From NCBI RefSeq assembly GCF_006265095.1, contig NZ_VCNK01000037.1:1-45186 (forward strand): a DNA stretch of 45,186 nt. Direction: 5' to 3'. The number at the start of each line of letters is the position of its first letter. The stretch's first letter is position 1. Below are positions 8,370 to 16,114 of the stretch, piece by piece. The position numbers and the translations under genes are program-made. The notes below the pieces were generated by a model. That model had not been told where the DNA came from, did no database searches, and saw only the letters and a list, made by a program, of their open reading frames with translations. This DNA comes from Phaeobacter sp. B1627 (lineage in GTDB: Bacteria > Pseudomonadota > Alphaproteobacteria > Rhodobacterales > Rhodobacteraceae).

Positions 8370-8774
8370 TCAGGTCCCCCGCATGTCTGAGATGGAGGTT
8401 TCGCGGAGCTTCTGAACAAGGCTGTGCTCGATGTCCTCCAGCACGCCCGAGACGGTTCTGTGCAACGCGTTCTCCACCGAGCAGCCGGACGCATGGGGGC
8501 TTTGGTCACTGGCGACCAGCCGCTCATCCAGCGCGAGATAGACATCTGCCAAGGTGATTTGTTCAGGAACGCGCGCCAGTCTCCAGCCGCCTGCGTGGCC
8601 CTTTTCCGACGTCAGCAGTCCCGCCTTGCGCAACCGTCCTAAAACGCGGCGCACAACAACTGGATTGGTGCCTGCGTGCTCGGCAATATCGGCAGATGTC
8701 CGCATTTCATCCGGATTTCCCGCCATATGGCTGAGGGTATGAAGAGCCAGGGACAGGCGGCTGTTTCGCTTCAC
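8370..8774 (-). CDS. Rrf2 family transcriptional regulator (single cysteine)
   Basis: A 134-aa Rrf2-family regulator. The winged helix spans about residues 5-65, with the recognition region SADIAEHAGTNPVVVRRVLGRL, followed by the GGWRLAR wing and a dimerisation helix. Iron-sulfur members (IscR, NsrR, RirA) carry three conserved Cys; here only Cys98 (SGCSVE) is present, so the protein more likely resembles the YwnA-like branch and senses by another route. The GTG start has a GGAGA site. It lies between two transport operons, leftward ZrgA-type and rightward nickel/peptide-type, and its promoter holds two copies of a palindrome. Control of the divergent operon and itself is inferred. Confidence 0.85.
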   Translation of the reverse strand: MKRNSRLSLALHTLSHMAGNPDEMRTSADIAEHAGTNPVVVRRVLGRLRKAGLLTSEKGHAGGWRLARVPEQITLADVYLALDERLVASDQSPHASGCSVENALHRTVSGVLEDIEHSLVQKLRETSISDMRGT

Positions 8775-8805
8775 GGCAGATCTCCGAATATTTCTTGACC
8801 CTCAC

Positions 8806-8822
8806 GTAACATTTCAGGTTGC
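8806..8822. promoter_or_regulatory. Imperfect copy of the GTAAC-N7-GTTAC operator
   Basis: GTAAC-ATTTCAG-GTTGC resembles the perfect palindrome 26 bp to the right (12 of 17 positions equal). It lies in the spacer between the Rrf2 gene and the divergent DUF6525 gene. Probable second binding site for the Rrf2 protein. Confidence 0.5.
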
Positions 8823-8831
8823 GTGGCTCCA

Positions 8832-8848
8832 GTAACTTCTCTAGTTAC
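8832..8848. promoter_or_regulatory. Palindromic operator candidate for the Rrf2 regulator
   Basis: GTAACT and AGTTAC flank a 5-base centre, a perfect 6-bp inverted repeat. A further 9-bp inverted pair (TCACGTAAC at 8802-8810 and GTTACGTGA at 8844-8852) links the two sites. The location in a divergent promoter next to an Rrf2 gene fits an autoregulatory operator. Confidence 0.6.
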
Positions 8849-8877
8849 GTGAAGACTTTTCAACTCCGAGCGACACA

Positions 8878-9156
8878 ATGCCCTCACAACATTCCCGCAA
8901 CCTGGGTCAGACAAGTCTGCGCGGCAAGCGGCGTGCGGGAGCGCCGATGCAGACCTATGACGCATTGCCCGCGCCCCTGCGGCTCTGGCTGGGGCAGGCG
9001 GTGCTTCCGTGGTCACCTACCTCTGCGCGCCGCATCTGGAACACCGCCCGTGCCCGCGGTCTGAGCGAGAATGACGCATTGTCGATGCTCTCGAAAGCCG
9101 AAGCCAAAACACTCTCCCGCGATACGTTCAGCACGCAAATCCCCCGTAATTTCTAG
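8878..9156 (+). CDS. DUF6525 family small protein
   Basis: A 92-aa protein with a basic start and the block MQTYDALPAPLRLWLGQAVLPWSP followed by SARRIW and a helical C-terminus with LSKAEAKTLSRD. I recognise this pattern as a small family common in Rhodobacteraceae (recalled as DUF6525), without known function. It is soluble, with no signal peptide. It is the first gene to the right of the Rrf2 operator region and may be co-transcribed with the importer genes 68 bases downstream. Confidence 0.65.
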   Translation: MPSQHSRNLGQTSLRGKRRAGAPMQTYDALPAPLRLWLGQAVLPWSPTSARRIWNTARARGLSENDALSMLSKAEAKTLSRDTFSTQIPRNF

Positions 9157-9207
9157 ATCCGCCCGTAGCCTAAATCCGCCCGTAGTCTAAATCCGCCCGT
9201 AGCCTAA
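9157..9207. repeat. Three-copy 17-bp tandem repeat in the leader of the importer operon
   Basis: Three units of ATCCGCCCGTAGCCTAA (the second with one change) start directly after the DUF6525 stop codon. A partial fourth copy runs into the GAAGGA ribosome binding site of the next gene. Each unit carries TAG and TAA triplets. It may alter spacing between the two genes if copy number changes. Confidence 0.85.
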
Positions 9208-9224
9208 ATCCGAAGGACGCCATT

Positions 9225-10760
9225 ATGTCACTCTTTGAGAGCCTCGCAGCATCCGCCCTGATCGCGCTGAGCCTGGCGCAACCCGTCTTCGCACAGAAGG
9301 CTGACCAGAAGGCTGACCTGACGATTGCAGTCGGTTTCGGTCCGACATCGGATGTGCCTGATCCACGTGCGGGATACAATGGCTGGATGTCCAACCAGAC
9401 GGGCGTGACAGAGACGCTGATGGGCATCGACTATGATCTGAAACTCTATCCGCGTCTGGCACAAGTCATAGACCTGATCCAGCCGACCACATGGCACGTC
9501 ACCCTTCGCGAGGGGGTCAAGTTCCATGACGGAACCCCGGTGACCGCCCAAAGCGTAACCGATGCGATTGCGCCGGTGCTTGACCCGAGCCATTCGGCGT
9601 ATAATGCGAGGATCGCCGATCTGCTGGATCTGGCCTCCGTCACGACGGTCGGCGACCGTGTTGTCGTGTTTGAGACAAACAGCCCGAACGCGGCCTTTCC
9701 ATGGTCCCTTTCCGAGCCCGGTCTCGCCGTATTGGGGGCCGGATCCGGGGCGTTTCCCATCAACGGCACCGGCCCGTATATCTTCCGAGAGGCGATCGCC
9801 GGGCAGCTCTACCGCGTCGAGGCAAATCCGGATTACCGCCTTGGCGCCCCCGGTCTCAATGAGGTGCGCGTGGTGGCGATTTCGGATCCCGGTGCTGCGG
9901 CGCTGGCATTCGAGGCGGGGGACGTCGATATGGTGATCAACTACCCAGAAACGGATTTCACCCGCATTCAGGCCACCGGCGCGCTTGGGTTTTCCGCCCC
10001 GACGGGGCGTTTGTATTTCTACACGGTCAACGCCGCCAGCGGCCCGATGAGCAATCCGCTGATCCGCCGTGCCGTCTCGGTCGCAATTGATCGCGAGGGG
10101 ATCGTGGAGGCGGCCTTGTCGGGTGTGGGCGGTGTCCCGGCGGGGACGATCTATCCGGCCGGAACGGGATGGGCCGCGGATATCACTCCTGTCTACGACC
10201 CGGCCATGGCAGAGGACCTGCTGGCCGAGGCGGGAGCCGTGAAGACGGCGGGGCGCTGGTCCCTGGAGGGAGCGCCGCTGGAAATCGACATTGTGACATA
10301 TGCCTCCCGCGCCGCATTGCCGCCCACCGCAGAGCTGACCCAGGCTTTTTTGCAGGCGATCGGGATCACGGCAAATATACGCATCGGCGAGTACGGGGCC
10401 AGTGCCGATGCCATTTCCGACGGAAGCGCGGACATGTTTCTGCAGGCCTGGGTCACCGCGCCGCAGGGCGACCCTGGTGCGGTCCTTGAGACGCTGTTGG
10501 GATCGGGCGGCGGGTCAAACGCGGGCGCCTACAGCAATGGCGAACTGGATCAGCTTCTCGCCGACGGCCGCAGCACCTTTGATGAGGGCGCGCGCGCGGA
10601 CATCTATGATCGTGTCCAGCACATCATCGCATCCGAAGCGGCGATGATCCCCGTTTTTCATGTGAGCCAGACCAATGTGGCGCGCGCGGGATTGACCGGT
10701 TACGCGGTGCACCCGACCGAGACCTACTGGATCACTCATGAGACGGCTTTGACAAAATGA
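9225..10760 (+). CDS. ABC transporter substrate-binding protein, family 5 (nickel/peptide type)
   Basis: A 511-aa periplasmic binding protein with a signal peptide ending near AQPVFA. The family 5 pattern (DppA, OppA, NikA, CntA) is visible: YDLKLYPRLAQ, the ligand-lobe motif VTLREGVKFHDGTPVTA, GTGPYIF and NPLIRRAVSVAIDRE. It has no lipoprotein Cys. The GAAGGA site before 9225 supports the start. Next to it are two ATPases, two permeases and a DMT transporter. NikA-like or metallophore-binding CntA-like proteins belong here, and the neighbouring zinc-type operon favours a metal ligand, but a di- or oligopeptide substrate cannot be excluded from sequence. Confidence 0.83.
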   Translation: MSLFESLAASALIALSLAQPVFAQKADQKADLTIAVGFGPTSDVPDPRAGYNGWMSNQTGVTETLMGIDYDLKLYPRLAQVIDLIQPTTWHVTLREGVKFHDGTPVTAQSVTDAIAPVLDPSHSAYNARIADLLDLASVTTVGDRVVVFETNSPNAAFPWSLSEPGLAVLGAGSGAFPINGTGPYIFREAIAGQLYRVEANPDYRLGAPGLNEVRVVAISDPGAAALAFEAGDVDMVINYPETDFTRIQATGALGFSAPTGRLYFYTVNAASGPMSNPLIRRAVSVAIDREGIVEAALSGVGGVPAGTIYPAGTGWAADITPVYDPAMAEDLLAEAGAVKTAGRWSLEGAPLEIDIVTYASRAALPPTAELTQAFLQAIGITANIRIGEYGASADAISDGSADMFLQAWVTAPQGDPGAVLETLLGSGGGSNAGAYSNGELDQLLADGRSTFDEGARADIYDRVQHIIASEAAMIPVFHVSQTNVARAGLTGYAVHPTETYWITHETALTK

Positions 10761-11440
10761 CGATCCGGGCCACTGGCCTGAGCGGTATCCGCGCGGGTCG
10801 CATCATTCTGCATCCCACCGATCTGGAGATCAGGGCCAGCGAACGGGTTGGGCTGGTCGGCCCGTCGGGATCCGGTAAATCAACGCTGGGTCATGCGCTG
10901 GTCGATCGCCTGCGCCAGCAGGGGCGAGGGGTGTCCCACGTCCCGCAAAGCCCGGACGAGGGGCTGGATCCGTTGCGCTCCATGGCGTTTCACTGGCGCG
11001 AGGCGGCGCGGGCGATCGGGGTGTTGCCTGACCCTGCACAGCAACAGGCGCTGTTCTCGGCTCTTGGGATTTCGGGCGGCAACATGCGCGACCGCCCATG
11101 GGGATGGAGCCGCGGCATGCAACAGCGGTTTGTGATTGCAATGGCCCTTATTGGCCGCCCCGAGCTTCTGGTCATGGATGAGCCGACCTCGGCGCTAGAT
11201 CCGGTGGTTGCCGCCGATACCATGGATTTATTGGAGGGCTATCTTGCCACGCGCAGCACAGCACTTCTGCTCATTACCCACGACCTTGGCCTGGCGGCAC
11301 GTCGGGTGGCGCGGCTGATGGTTATGGACCAGGGCCGCATCATCGAGGACGCCGCAACCGCTCACTTCCTGACGGCCCCGGAAACCCATGTGGGCAAAAT
11401 GCTGTGTGGGCATCGAAACTGGCGCGCATTTCCATGCTGA
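10757..11440 (+). CDS. ABC transporter ATP-binding protein, NikD/DppD type
   Basis: A 227-aa ATPase. Walker A is GPSGSGKST (residues 35-43), Walker B LLVMDEP (137-143), switch His175 in LLITHDLG. The signature WSRGMQQR departs from the usual LSGGQ, as is common in NikD-type subunits. It is shorter than DppD/OppD and lacks their C-terminal oligopeptide extension, which favours a Nik/Cnt-like import system. The start overlaps the binding-protein stop (ATGA). Confidence 0.82.
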   Translation: MTIRATGLSGIRAGRIILHPTDLEIRASERVGLVGPSGSGKSTLGHALVDRLRQQGRGVSHVPQSPDEGLDPLRSMAFHWREAARAIGVLPDPAQQQALFSALGISGGNMRDRPWGWSRGMQQRFVIAMALIGRPELLVMDEPTSALDPVVAADTMDLLEGYLATRSTALLLITHDLGLAARRVARLMVMDQGRIIEDAATAHFLTAPETHVGKMLCGHRNWRAFPC

Positions 11441-12159
11441 ACCTAGATCGTGTCTGCGTGCACAGGGCGGCCAGGATGACCCTTGATACGGTGTCGCTGA
11501 GCCTCGCTCCGGGGCGCACGCTTGCTGTTGTCGGACAAAGCGGAGCGGGAAAATCGACGCTCATCAACGCAATTCTCGGGCTGGTGCGCTGCAGCGCGGG
11601 AGAGATCACATGGCAAAATGCACCTCTGTGCCGTTGCCGACCCGCCGTTGTCCTGCAAGAGCCGCGCAGCGCCTTCAACCCGCGCCTGTCACTGCGCCGC
11701 TCGGTGATGGAACCGCTGGCCGCCCGCCGACGGACTGCAGATCCCGCGCGGTTGGAAAAACTGTGTGACGGGCTTGAAATAGCGCCTGCGCTGCTGGAGC
11801 GCCGCCCGGCGCAGGTCTCTGTCGGTCAGGCGCAGCGGATCGGCATTCTGCGGGCGCTGATTGCGCAGCCCCCCCTTGTCTTGTTTGACGAGCCGCTCTC
11901 TGCCCTGGACGCCATAGCGCAGAAACAGACGGCCCGTCTGATCGCAGATCTGCAGCGCGAGGAGGGCTTTGCCGCGTTGATCGTCACCCATGATCTGGGC
12001 TATGCGGCCGCCTGTTCCGATGACATTGCCGTGCTGCGCGCGGGGCGTATCGAAGAACTCAGCCGCACGGAGGCCTTTGTTGCCGCACCTGAGACGGCCT
12101 ATGGTCGCACTCTGCGCAATGCCGCCTTCGCGCTCGGCGCGTTGGAGCACGCTGCATGA
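11434..12159 (+). CDS. ABC transporter ATP-binding protein, NikE/DppF type
   Basis: A 241-aa ATPase, the second of the pair. Walker A is GQSGAGKST, the Q-loop region VVLQEPRSAFNPR is the family hallmark, the signature reads VSVGQAQR, Walker B is LVLFDEP, and the switch His lies in VTHDLG. The start at 11434 overlaps the previous gene by seven bases (ATGCTGA) and fits the family start better than an ATG 30 bases upstream. Confidence 0.82.
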   Translation: MLNLDRVCVHRAARMTLDTVSLSLAPGRTLAVVGQSGAGKSTLINAILGLVRCSAGEITWQNAPLCRCRPAVVLQEPRSAFNPRLSLRRSVMEPLAARRRTADPARLEKLCDGLEIAPALLERRPAQVSVGQAQRIGILRALIAQPPLVLFDEPLSALDAIAQKQTARLIADLQREEGFAALIVTHDLGYAAACSDDIAVLRAGRIEELSRTEAFVAAPETAYGRTLRNAAFALGALEHAA

Positions 12160-13094
12160 CGGGGCTTGTGGTCGGGCTCATTCTGCGCGCCGGTGTGGTG
12201 CTCACAGGGGCGGCGCTGGCGACATTTGCCTTGCTTTGGCATGCCCCGGGGGACCCGGCGCTTGCGATTGCGCTGGCACGATTTGACACGGTGGTGCCTG
12301 CGGCGGTGATCGATCAGCTGCGCGCGGAGGCCGGACTGGACGGCGGCTTCTGGCAGGCCTTTCTGGCCTGGGTGGCGCCATTGCTGGTGGGCGATTTCGG
12401 GCAGTCGTCTGTGACGGGACGCGACGTCTGGCCGGACCTCGTGAGGGCAATGTCCTACACTCTGCCGCTCGCCCTCGCGGGGCTGCTGGTGGGTCTGATC
12501 ATATCTCTGCCGCTGGCGCTGGTGGCGACGCGGCGGCCGGGGGGCTGGCTTGATCGATGCGCCGTGGGGGTGGCGGCGCTGGGAGCGTCGATCCCTGCCT
12601 ATTGGCTGGGTCTGCTGCTGATTATGCTGTTTGCGGTCCGGCTGGGCTGGTTGCCCGCCACGGGGGCGCGGACGCCGGTCCATATTGTGCTGCCCGCTGT
12701 GACATTGGGGCTGGGGGTGGCCGCGTCGTTCACGCGGATCCTGCGCTCGGGTATTCTCGATGCGCGGGCGCAGCCTTTCCTGCCGGCCTTTCGTCGCCGT
12801 GGCGTGGCCTGCCGTGACATCGCGCGCGCCCATGTCGCACCGCATGCGGCCATTCCGGTCGTGACTGTATTCGGCCTCGAATTGGCCTTTCTTCTGGAGG
12901 GGGCCGTCATGGTCGAGACCATTTTTGCCCGTCCGGGGCTGGGCAGTTTTCTGGTCGGCGCGATTGAGGCCCGCGATTTTCCCAAGGTACAGGCCGTCGT
13001 CGTTTTCTCCGCGCTCCTGTTCGTGACCTTCAATATGATCATCGACCTGATCTACCGCGCCATTGACCCGCGCATCGGAGAGCACAATGCGTAG
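12156..13094 (+). CDS. ABC transporter permease, NikB/DppB type
   Basis: A 312-aa inner-membrane permease with about six transmembrane helices and the GFQxS-like segment FGQSSVTGRDVW near residue 88. The cytoplasmic coupling loop is FRRRGVACRDIARAHVAPHA, and the C-terminus carries the family motif ETIFARPGLGSFLVGAI. It overlaps the ATPase stop by four bases and its own end overlaps the next permease. Forms the channel with the NikC-type partner. Confidence 0.85.
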   Translation: MTGLVVGLILRAGVVLTGAALATFALLWHAPGDPALAIALARFDTVVPAAVIDQLRAEAGLDGGFWQAFLAWVAPLLVGDFGQSSVTGRDVWPDLVRAMSYTLPLALAGLLVGLIISLPLALVATRRPGGWLDRCAVGVAALGASIPAYWLGLLLIMLFAVRLGWLPATGARTPVHIVLPAVTLGLGVAASFTRILRSGILDARAQPFLPAFRRRGVACRDIARAHVAPHAAIPVVTVFGLELAFLLEGAVMVETIFARPGLGSFLVGAIEARDFPKVQAVVVFSALLFVTFNMIIDLIYRAIDPRIGEHNA

Positions 13095-13881
13095 TGTCGG
13101 CGGTCTGGCTGCCCTCTTTCTGCTGCTTGGGATCGCGGGACCGTGGCTTGCGCCGCATGATCCGACACAGATCAATATCGCGCACCGCCTGAGCCCCCCG
13201 GGCGCCGAGTGGCTGCTGGGAACGGATGCTTTGGGGCGCGATATTGTGTCGCGCCTTCTGCATGGGGCGCGCTGGTCGCTTGGCCTCGCCTTTGTCATCT
13301 CTGTGGCAGGCCTGTGTATCGGCACCCTCGTGGGCCTTGTGGCTGCCCTGGGGGGAAGACTGGCCGATTGGGCCCTCATGCGCACAACCGATACGTTTCT
13401 CGCCTTCCCGGACCTTGTGGCGGCGGTGGTCATTGCCGGGGTTTTGGGCGCGGGAACAGGCAGCCTGATCTTTGCCCTCACCGTGACAGGGTGGATGCGA
13501 TATGCCCGCGTTGCACGGGCGGTCGGGGTCTCGCTCCATTCGCGGGGATATGTGGTGCAGGCCCGGTTGGCCGGCCTGTGGCCTGCAGCCATTGCCTTCT
13601 GGCACTATCTGCCGTCGCTGCTGTCCTCGCTCATGGTGGTCTGGACCGGGATGTTCGCCCGCGCGGTTCTGGGCATATCGGCGCTGGGTTTTCTCGGCTT
13701 CGGGGTTCAGCCTCCTTCGCCAGAATGGGGCACGATGCTGCTTGACGCCCGCATTCATATGCGATCAACACCGCTGCAAATGCTATGGCCCGGTCTTGCG
13801 GTGGTTGGCTGCGTTCTTGCCATCAATCTGACGGGAGATGCGCTGCGCGACCGGCTTGCCGAAAAGGATGGTCACCGATGA
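13087..13881 (+). CDS. ABC transporter permease, NikC/DppC type
   Basis: A 264-aa permease with the family opening LAPHDPTQINIAHRLSPPG, the signature LGTDALGRDIVSRLLHGARWSL and the C-terminal LGFLGFGVQPPSPEWG. About six helices. The start at 13087 lies inside the end of the upstream permease (8-base overlap). The short N-terminal region, with one helix before the LGTD motif, is typical of NikC. Confidence 0.85.
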   Translation: MRSVGGLAALFLLLGIAGPWLAPHDPTQINIAHRLSPPGAEWLLGTDALGRDIVSRLLHGARWSLGLAFVISVAGLCIGTLVGLVAALGGRLADWALMRTTDTFLAFPDLVAAVVIAGVLGAGTGSLIFALTVTGWMRYARVARAVGVSLHSRGYVVQARLAGLWPAAIAFWHYLPSLLSSLMVVWTGMFARAVLGISALGFLGFGVQPPSPEWGTMLLDARIHMRSTPLQMLWPGLAVVGCVLAINLTGDALRDRLAEKDGHR

Positions 13882-14864
13882 CACAGAGGGACCCGTCCAG
13901 CCTTGGCATTGGCCTGCGCGTGCTGTCTGGCGTGTTGATGGGCGGTATGTTTGTCTGCGTCAAAACGGTCAGCGCAGATGTCCCCTTGGGCGAGATCGTC
14001 TTTTTCAGATCAGCCTTTGCGTTGGTCCCGCTGATCCTATTCCTGTGGCTGCGGCGCGAATTTCCGCAGGGACTGGCGACAAAGCGGCCCCTGGATCATG
14101 TTCTGCGGGCCAGCTTCGGTGTGATTGCGTTGTTTGCCTCCTTTGCGGCGGTTGCCAGGCTGAACCTCGCCGAAGCAATCCTGATCGCGCAGCTGTCTCC
14201 CGTGATTCTGGCCGTCGCCGCATGTGTTCTGTTGCGCGAGCGGCTGACGCGTTGGCGGGTTGGGGGGCTGGCGCTGGGCTTTGCGGGCGTGGTTGTCATG
14301 GTGTGGCCGGAGCTTGACAGCGCCGCCGCGTCCGACAAACGCATCACCGGGCTGTTGCTTGCGGTGCTCTCTGCCGGGATGTCGGCATTGGCATTGATCA
14401 TGGTGCGACGCCTGAACAAAACCGAAAGTCCGGGCGCGATTGCGCTGTACTTTGTCCTCGCTTCGATGGTCGGGGCATTGGCCACGATACCGATGGGGTG
14501 GAACCTGCCAAAGGGTGCGACACTTCTATGGCTGATTGGGGCGGGCCTGTTCGGCGGGTTTGCCCATATCGCGATGACCCTTGCCTTTCGCTACACAGAG
14601 GCGTCAAGGCTTGCTCCCTTCGAATACATCGCACTCCTTTGGCCCCTGCTGGCGGATCTTTTGATCTTCCGGCTGCCGCTATCGAGGAGCTTTCTGTTCG
14701 CTCTGCCCCTTGTTCTGTTGGGCGTCATGATTGCTTCCGCAGAACGGAGCCCGGCGGCCCGGGCAGGGCCCGGCGGATGGAGACTGCGACGCCGCTCAAC
14801 TGATCCGCGACGACCAAATGATGGAAAATTCCCCCGTCCCGAAGTGGAAGCGCCCGAGGCATGA
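13878..14864 (+). CDS. DMT (EamA) family transporter
   Basis: A 328-aa protein with about ten predicted transmembrane helices in two EamA repeats: the first has SLGIGLRVLSGVLMGGMFVCVK, the second begins near residue 155. It overlaps the permease stop (ATGA), so it belongs to the importer operon. EamA proteins are mostly exporters of metabolites; in pseudopaline-type systems an EamA protein exports the metallophore, a parallel worth noting, but no opine synthase gene is present here. The last ~45 residues after LGVMIASAER are polar and look like read-through into the following spacer rather than part of the fold. Confidence 0.78.
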   Translation: MTQRDPSSLGIGLRVLSGVLMGGMFVCVKTVSADVPLGEIVFFRSAFALVPLILFLWLRREFPQGLATKRPLDHVLRASFGVIALFASFAAVARLNLAEAILIAQLSPVILAVAACVLLRERLTRWRVGGLALGFAGVVVMVWPELDSAAASDKRITGLLLAVLSAGMSALALIMVRRLNKTESPGAIALYFVLASMVGALATIPMGWNLPKGATLLWLIGAGLFGGFAHIAMTLAFRYTEASRLAPFEYIALLWPLLADLLIFRLPLSRSFLFALPLVLLGVMIASAERSPAARAGPGGWRLRRRSTDPRRPNDGKFPRPEVEAPEA

Positions 14865-15145
14865 CCCCTCCCGGAGGCTGATTTCCGGGCCGCCCAACTC
14901 CAAGCCGCCGATGCCTGTCACGATCCGACACCCCGAGAGGGGAAATCCTGAAAACCTACTGCGCGCACAGGCCGCGCAATCCAGCGCTGTGATGGGGTTA
15001 GTGCACTGAAATAATGGAATAGACCTGCGATCGCGATACAGGCTGCACCGCAAGTTTCCACTTAACTTAAAATTATTTCTTTGGACCTATCTGTTTTCCG
15101 AGAGCGGAGAAAAAGCCGCGTATATGGATCCGGAGAACCCGAGGC
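14865..15145. other. Spacer with unusually open frames, no gene assigned
   Basis: About 280 bases. Several frames on both strands stay open through 14725-15050, including a minus-strand frame 14796-15053, yet none has a clear start signal or a family I can name. The spacer contains TCCCGGAGGCTGATTTCCGG-like dyads. The right end is AT-rich and probably holds the promoter of the sugar cluster. Confidence 0.4.
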
Positions 15146-16114
15146 GTGCAGTTTAAATCGTATAACCAGCCTGTTTCAGACCTGCGCAAGCCACCTATGG
15201 CGACTGTGTTTTGCGCAGTGTGGCATAAACAGGCGGACAAACTGGATCTGTTGCGGTCCCATTGGGAAAACCTGAAGGCGCAGTCATTGCCGGTCGAGGC
15301 CTGCTATATTTTCGACAATGGGGATGAGGCACCGGACTGGCTTGATGCAACGTGGCATAGTTTTTCCGAGCCGCTGACCATCTATGAGGCCTGGGCGGCC
15401 GGGGTCGCGCTGAGCAACACCAAATATACCATGAACCTCAATATGGATGATCGCCTCGCCACCGATGCGGTGCGGATGATGGTCTCCACTGCCGAAGCGA
15501 CACAATCGGCACTCGTTGCCGGCGATTGGTTGGTCAGTTTCGACAAATCGCATCTCAACGCAGAATTTACAGTGACGGATCTGTGGGGGACGCATCATTC
15601 CCCGGAATGGCCCTTGATGGCACAGCCCAATTTGCGATTGGGCAGCGGCAGTGGCGATCGCGGCACCTTTGGCCCGGCGACGCTGTGGAATCTTGACATA
15701 TTGGGGAAATGGTATCCGACCCATTTCAACAATAATACGCCGATCCAGTCGATCGGCGACCAGATATTCTGGAAAGTCGTACTGCAGAACAAGCAAAAGG
15801 CGACCCGGCTGCCGTTGATCATCGGGCGTTACTTCTCCGATACCAATAGCCAGGCGGAGTTTCGACCGCACAATGACAACGCGTTTCTGAAGACATATGG
15901 TGTCAACCCTGTGTCGTTTGCGCAATGCGTGACCTCTGGTGATTTTTCCAAACGTCCGGGGCAGGCTGGCGCCGCGCTGGATGCAGAGGCGCGGGATGCG
16001 GCTGCGCCAGAGGCGCTGAATGCGGTTGAGCAGGCCAGCGCCCAACTGGCTGAAAAATTCCGCGCCGCGGGCCTCGGCGCCGGGGCCGGGCCAACGCCGG
16101 GAATATCTCGATGA
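15146..16114 (+). CDS. Putative glycosyltransferase (GT-A type) of the sugar cluster
   Basis: A 322-aa soluble protein. The first 230 residues have GT-A features: a beta-strand start (MATVFCAVWHKQADK), an acidic motif NLNMDD (Asp101, Asp102) in the place of a DxD metal site, and a long loop with GTFGPATLW. It has no transmembrane segment. The last 45 residues are Ala-rich and probably a coiled tail. The GTG start at 15146 has a GGAG site; an ATG at 15197 is possible. It overlaps the next gene by four bases. It is only distantly like family 2 enzymes, so acceptor and donor are unknown; the adjacent GDP-sugar genes suggest a dideoxyhexose donor. Confidence 0.6.
   Translation: MQFKSYNQPVSDLRKPPMATVFCAVWHKQADKLDLLRSHWENLKAQSLPVEACYIFDNGDEAPDWLDATWHSFSEPLTIYEAWAAGVALSNTKYTMNLNMDDRLATDAVRMMVSTAEATQSALVAGDWLVSFDKSHLNAEFTVTDLWGTHHSPEWPLMAQPNLRLGSGSGDRGTFGPATLWNLDILGKWYPTHFNNNTPIQSIGDQIFWKVVLQNKQKATRLPLIIGRYFSDTNSQAEFRPHNDNAFLKTYGVNPVSFAQCVTSGDFSKRPGQAGAALDAEARDAAAPEALNAVEQASAQLAEKFRAAGLGAGAGPTPGISR

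Noticed and set aside
12099-13592. 497-aa minus-strand open frame
   Set aside because: It is antisense to two ABC permeases; Arg/Pro/Gln-rich shadow frame without any domain.
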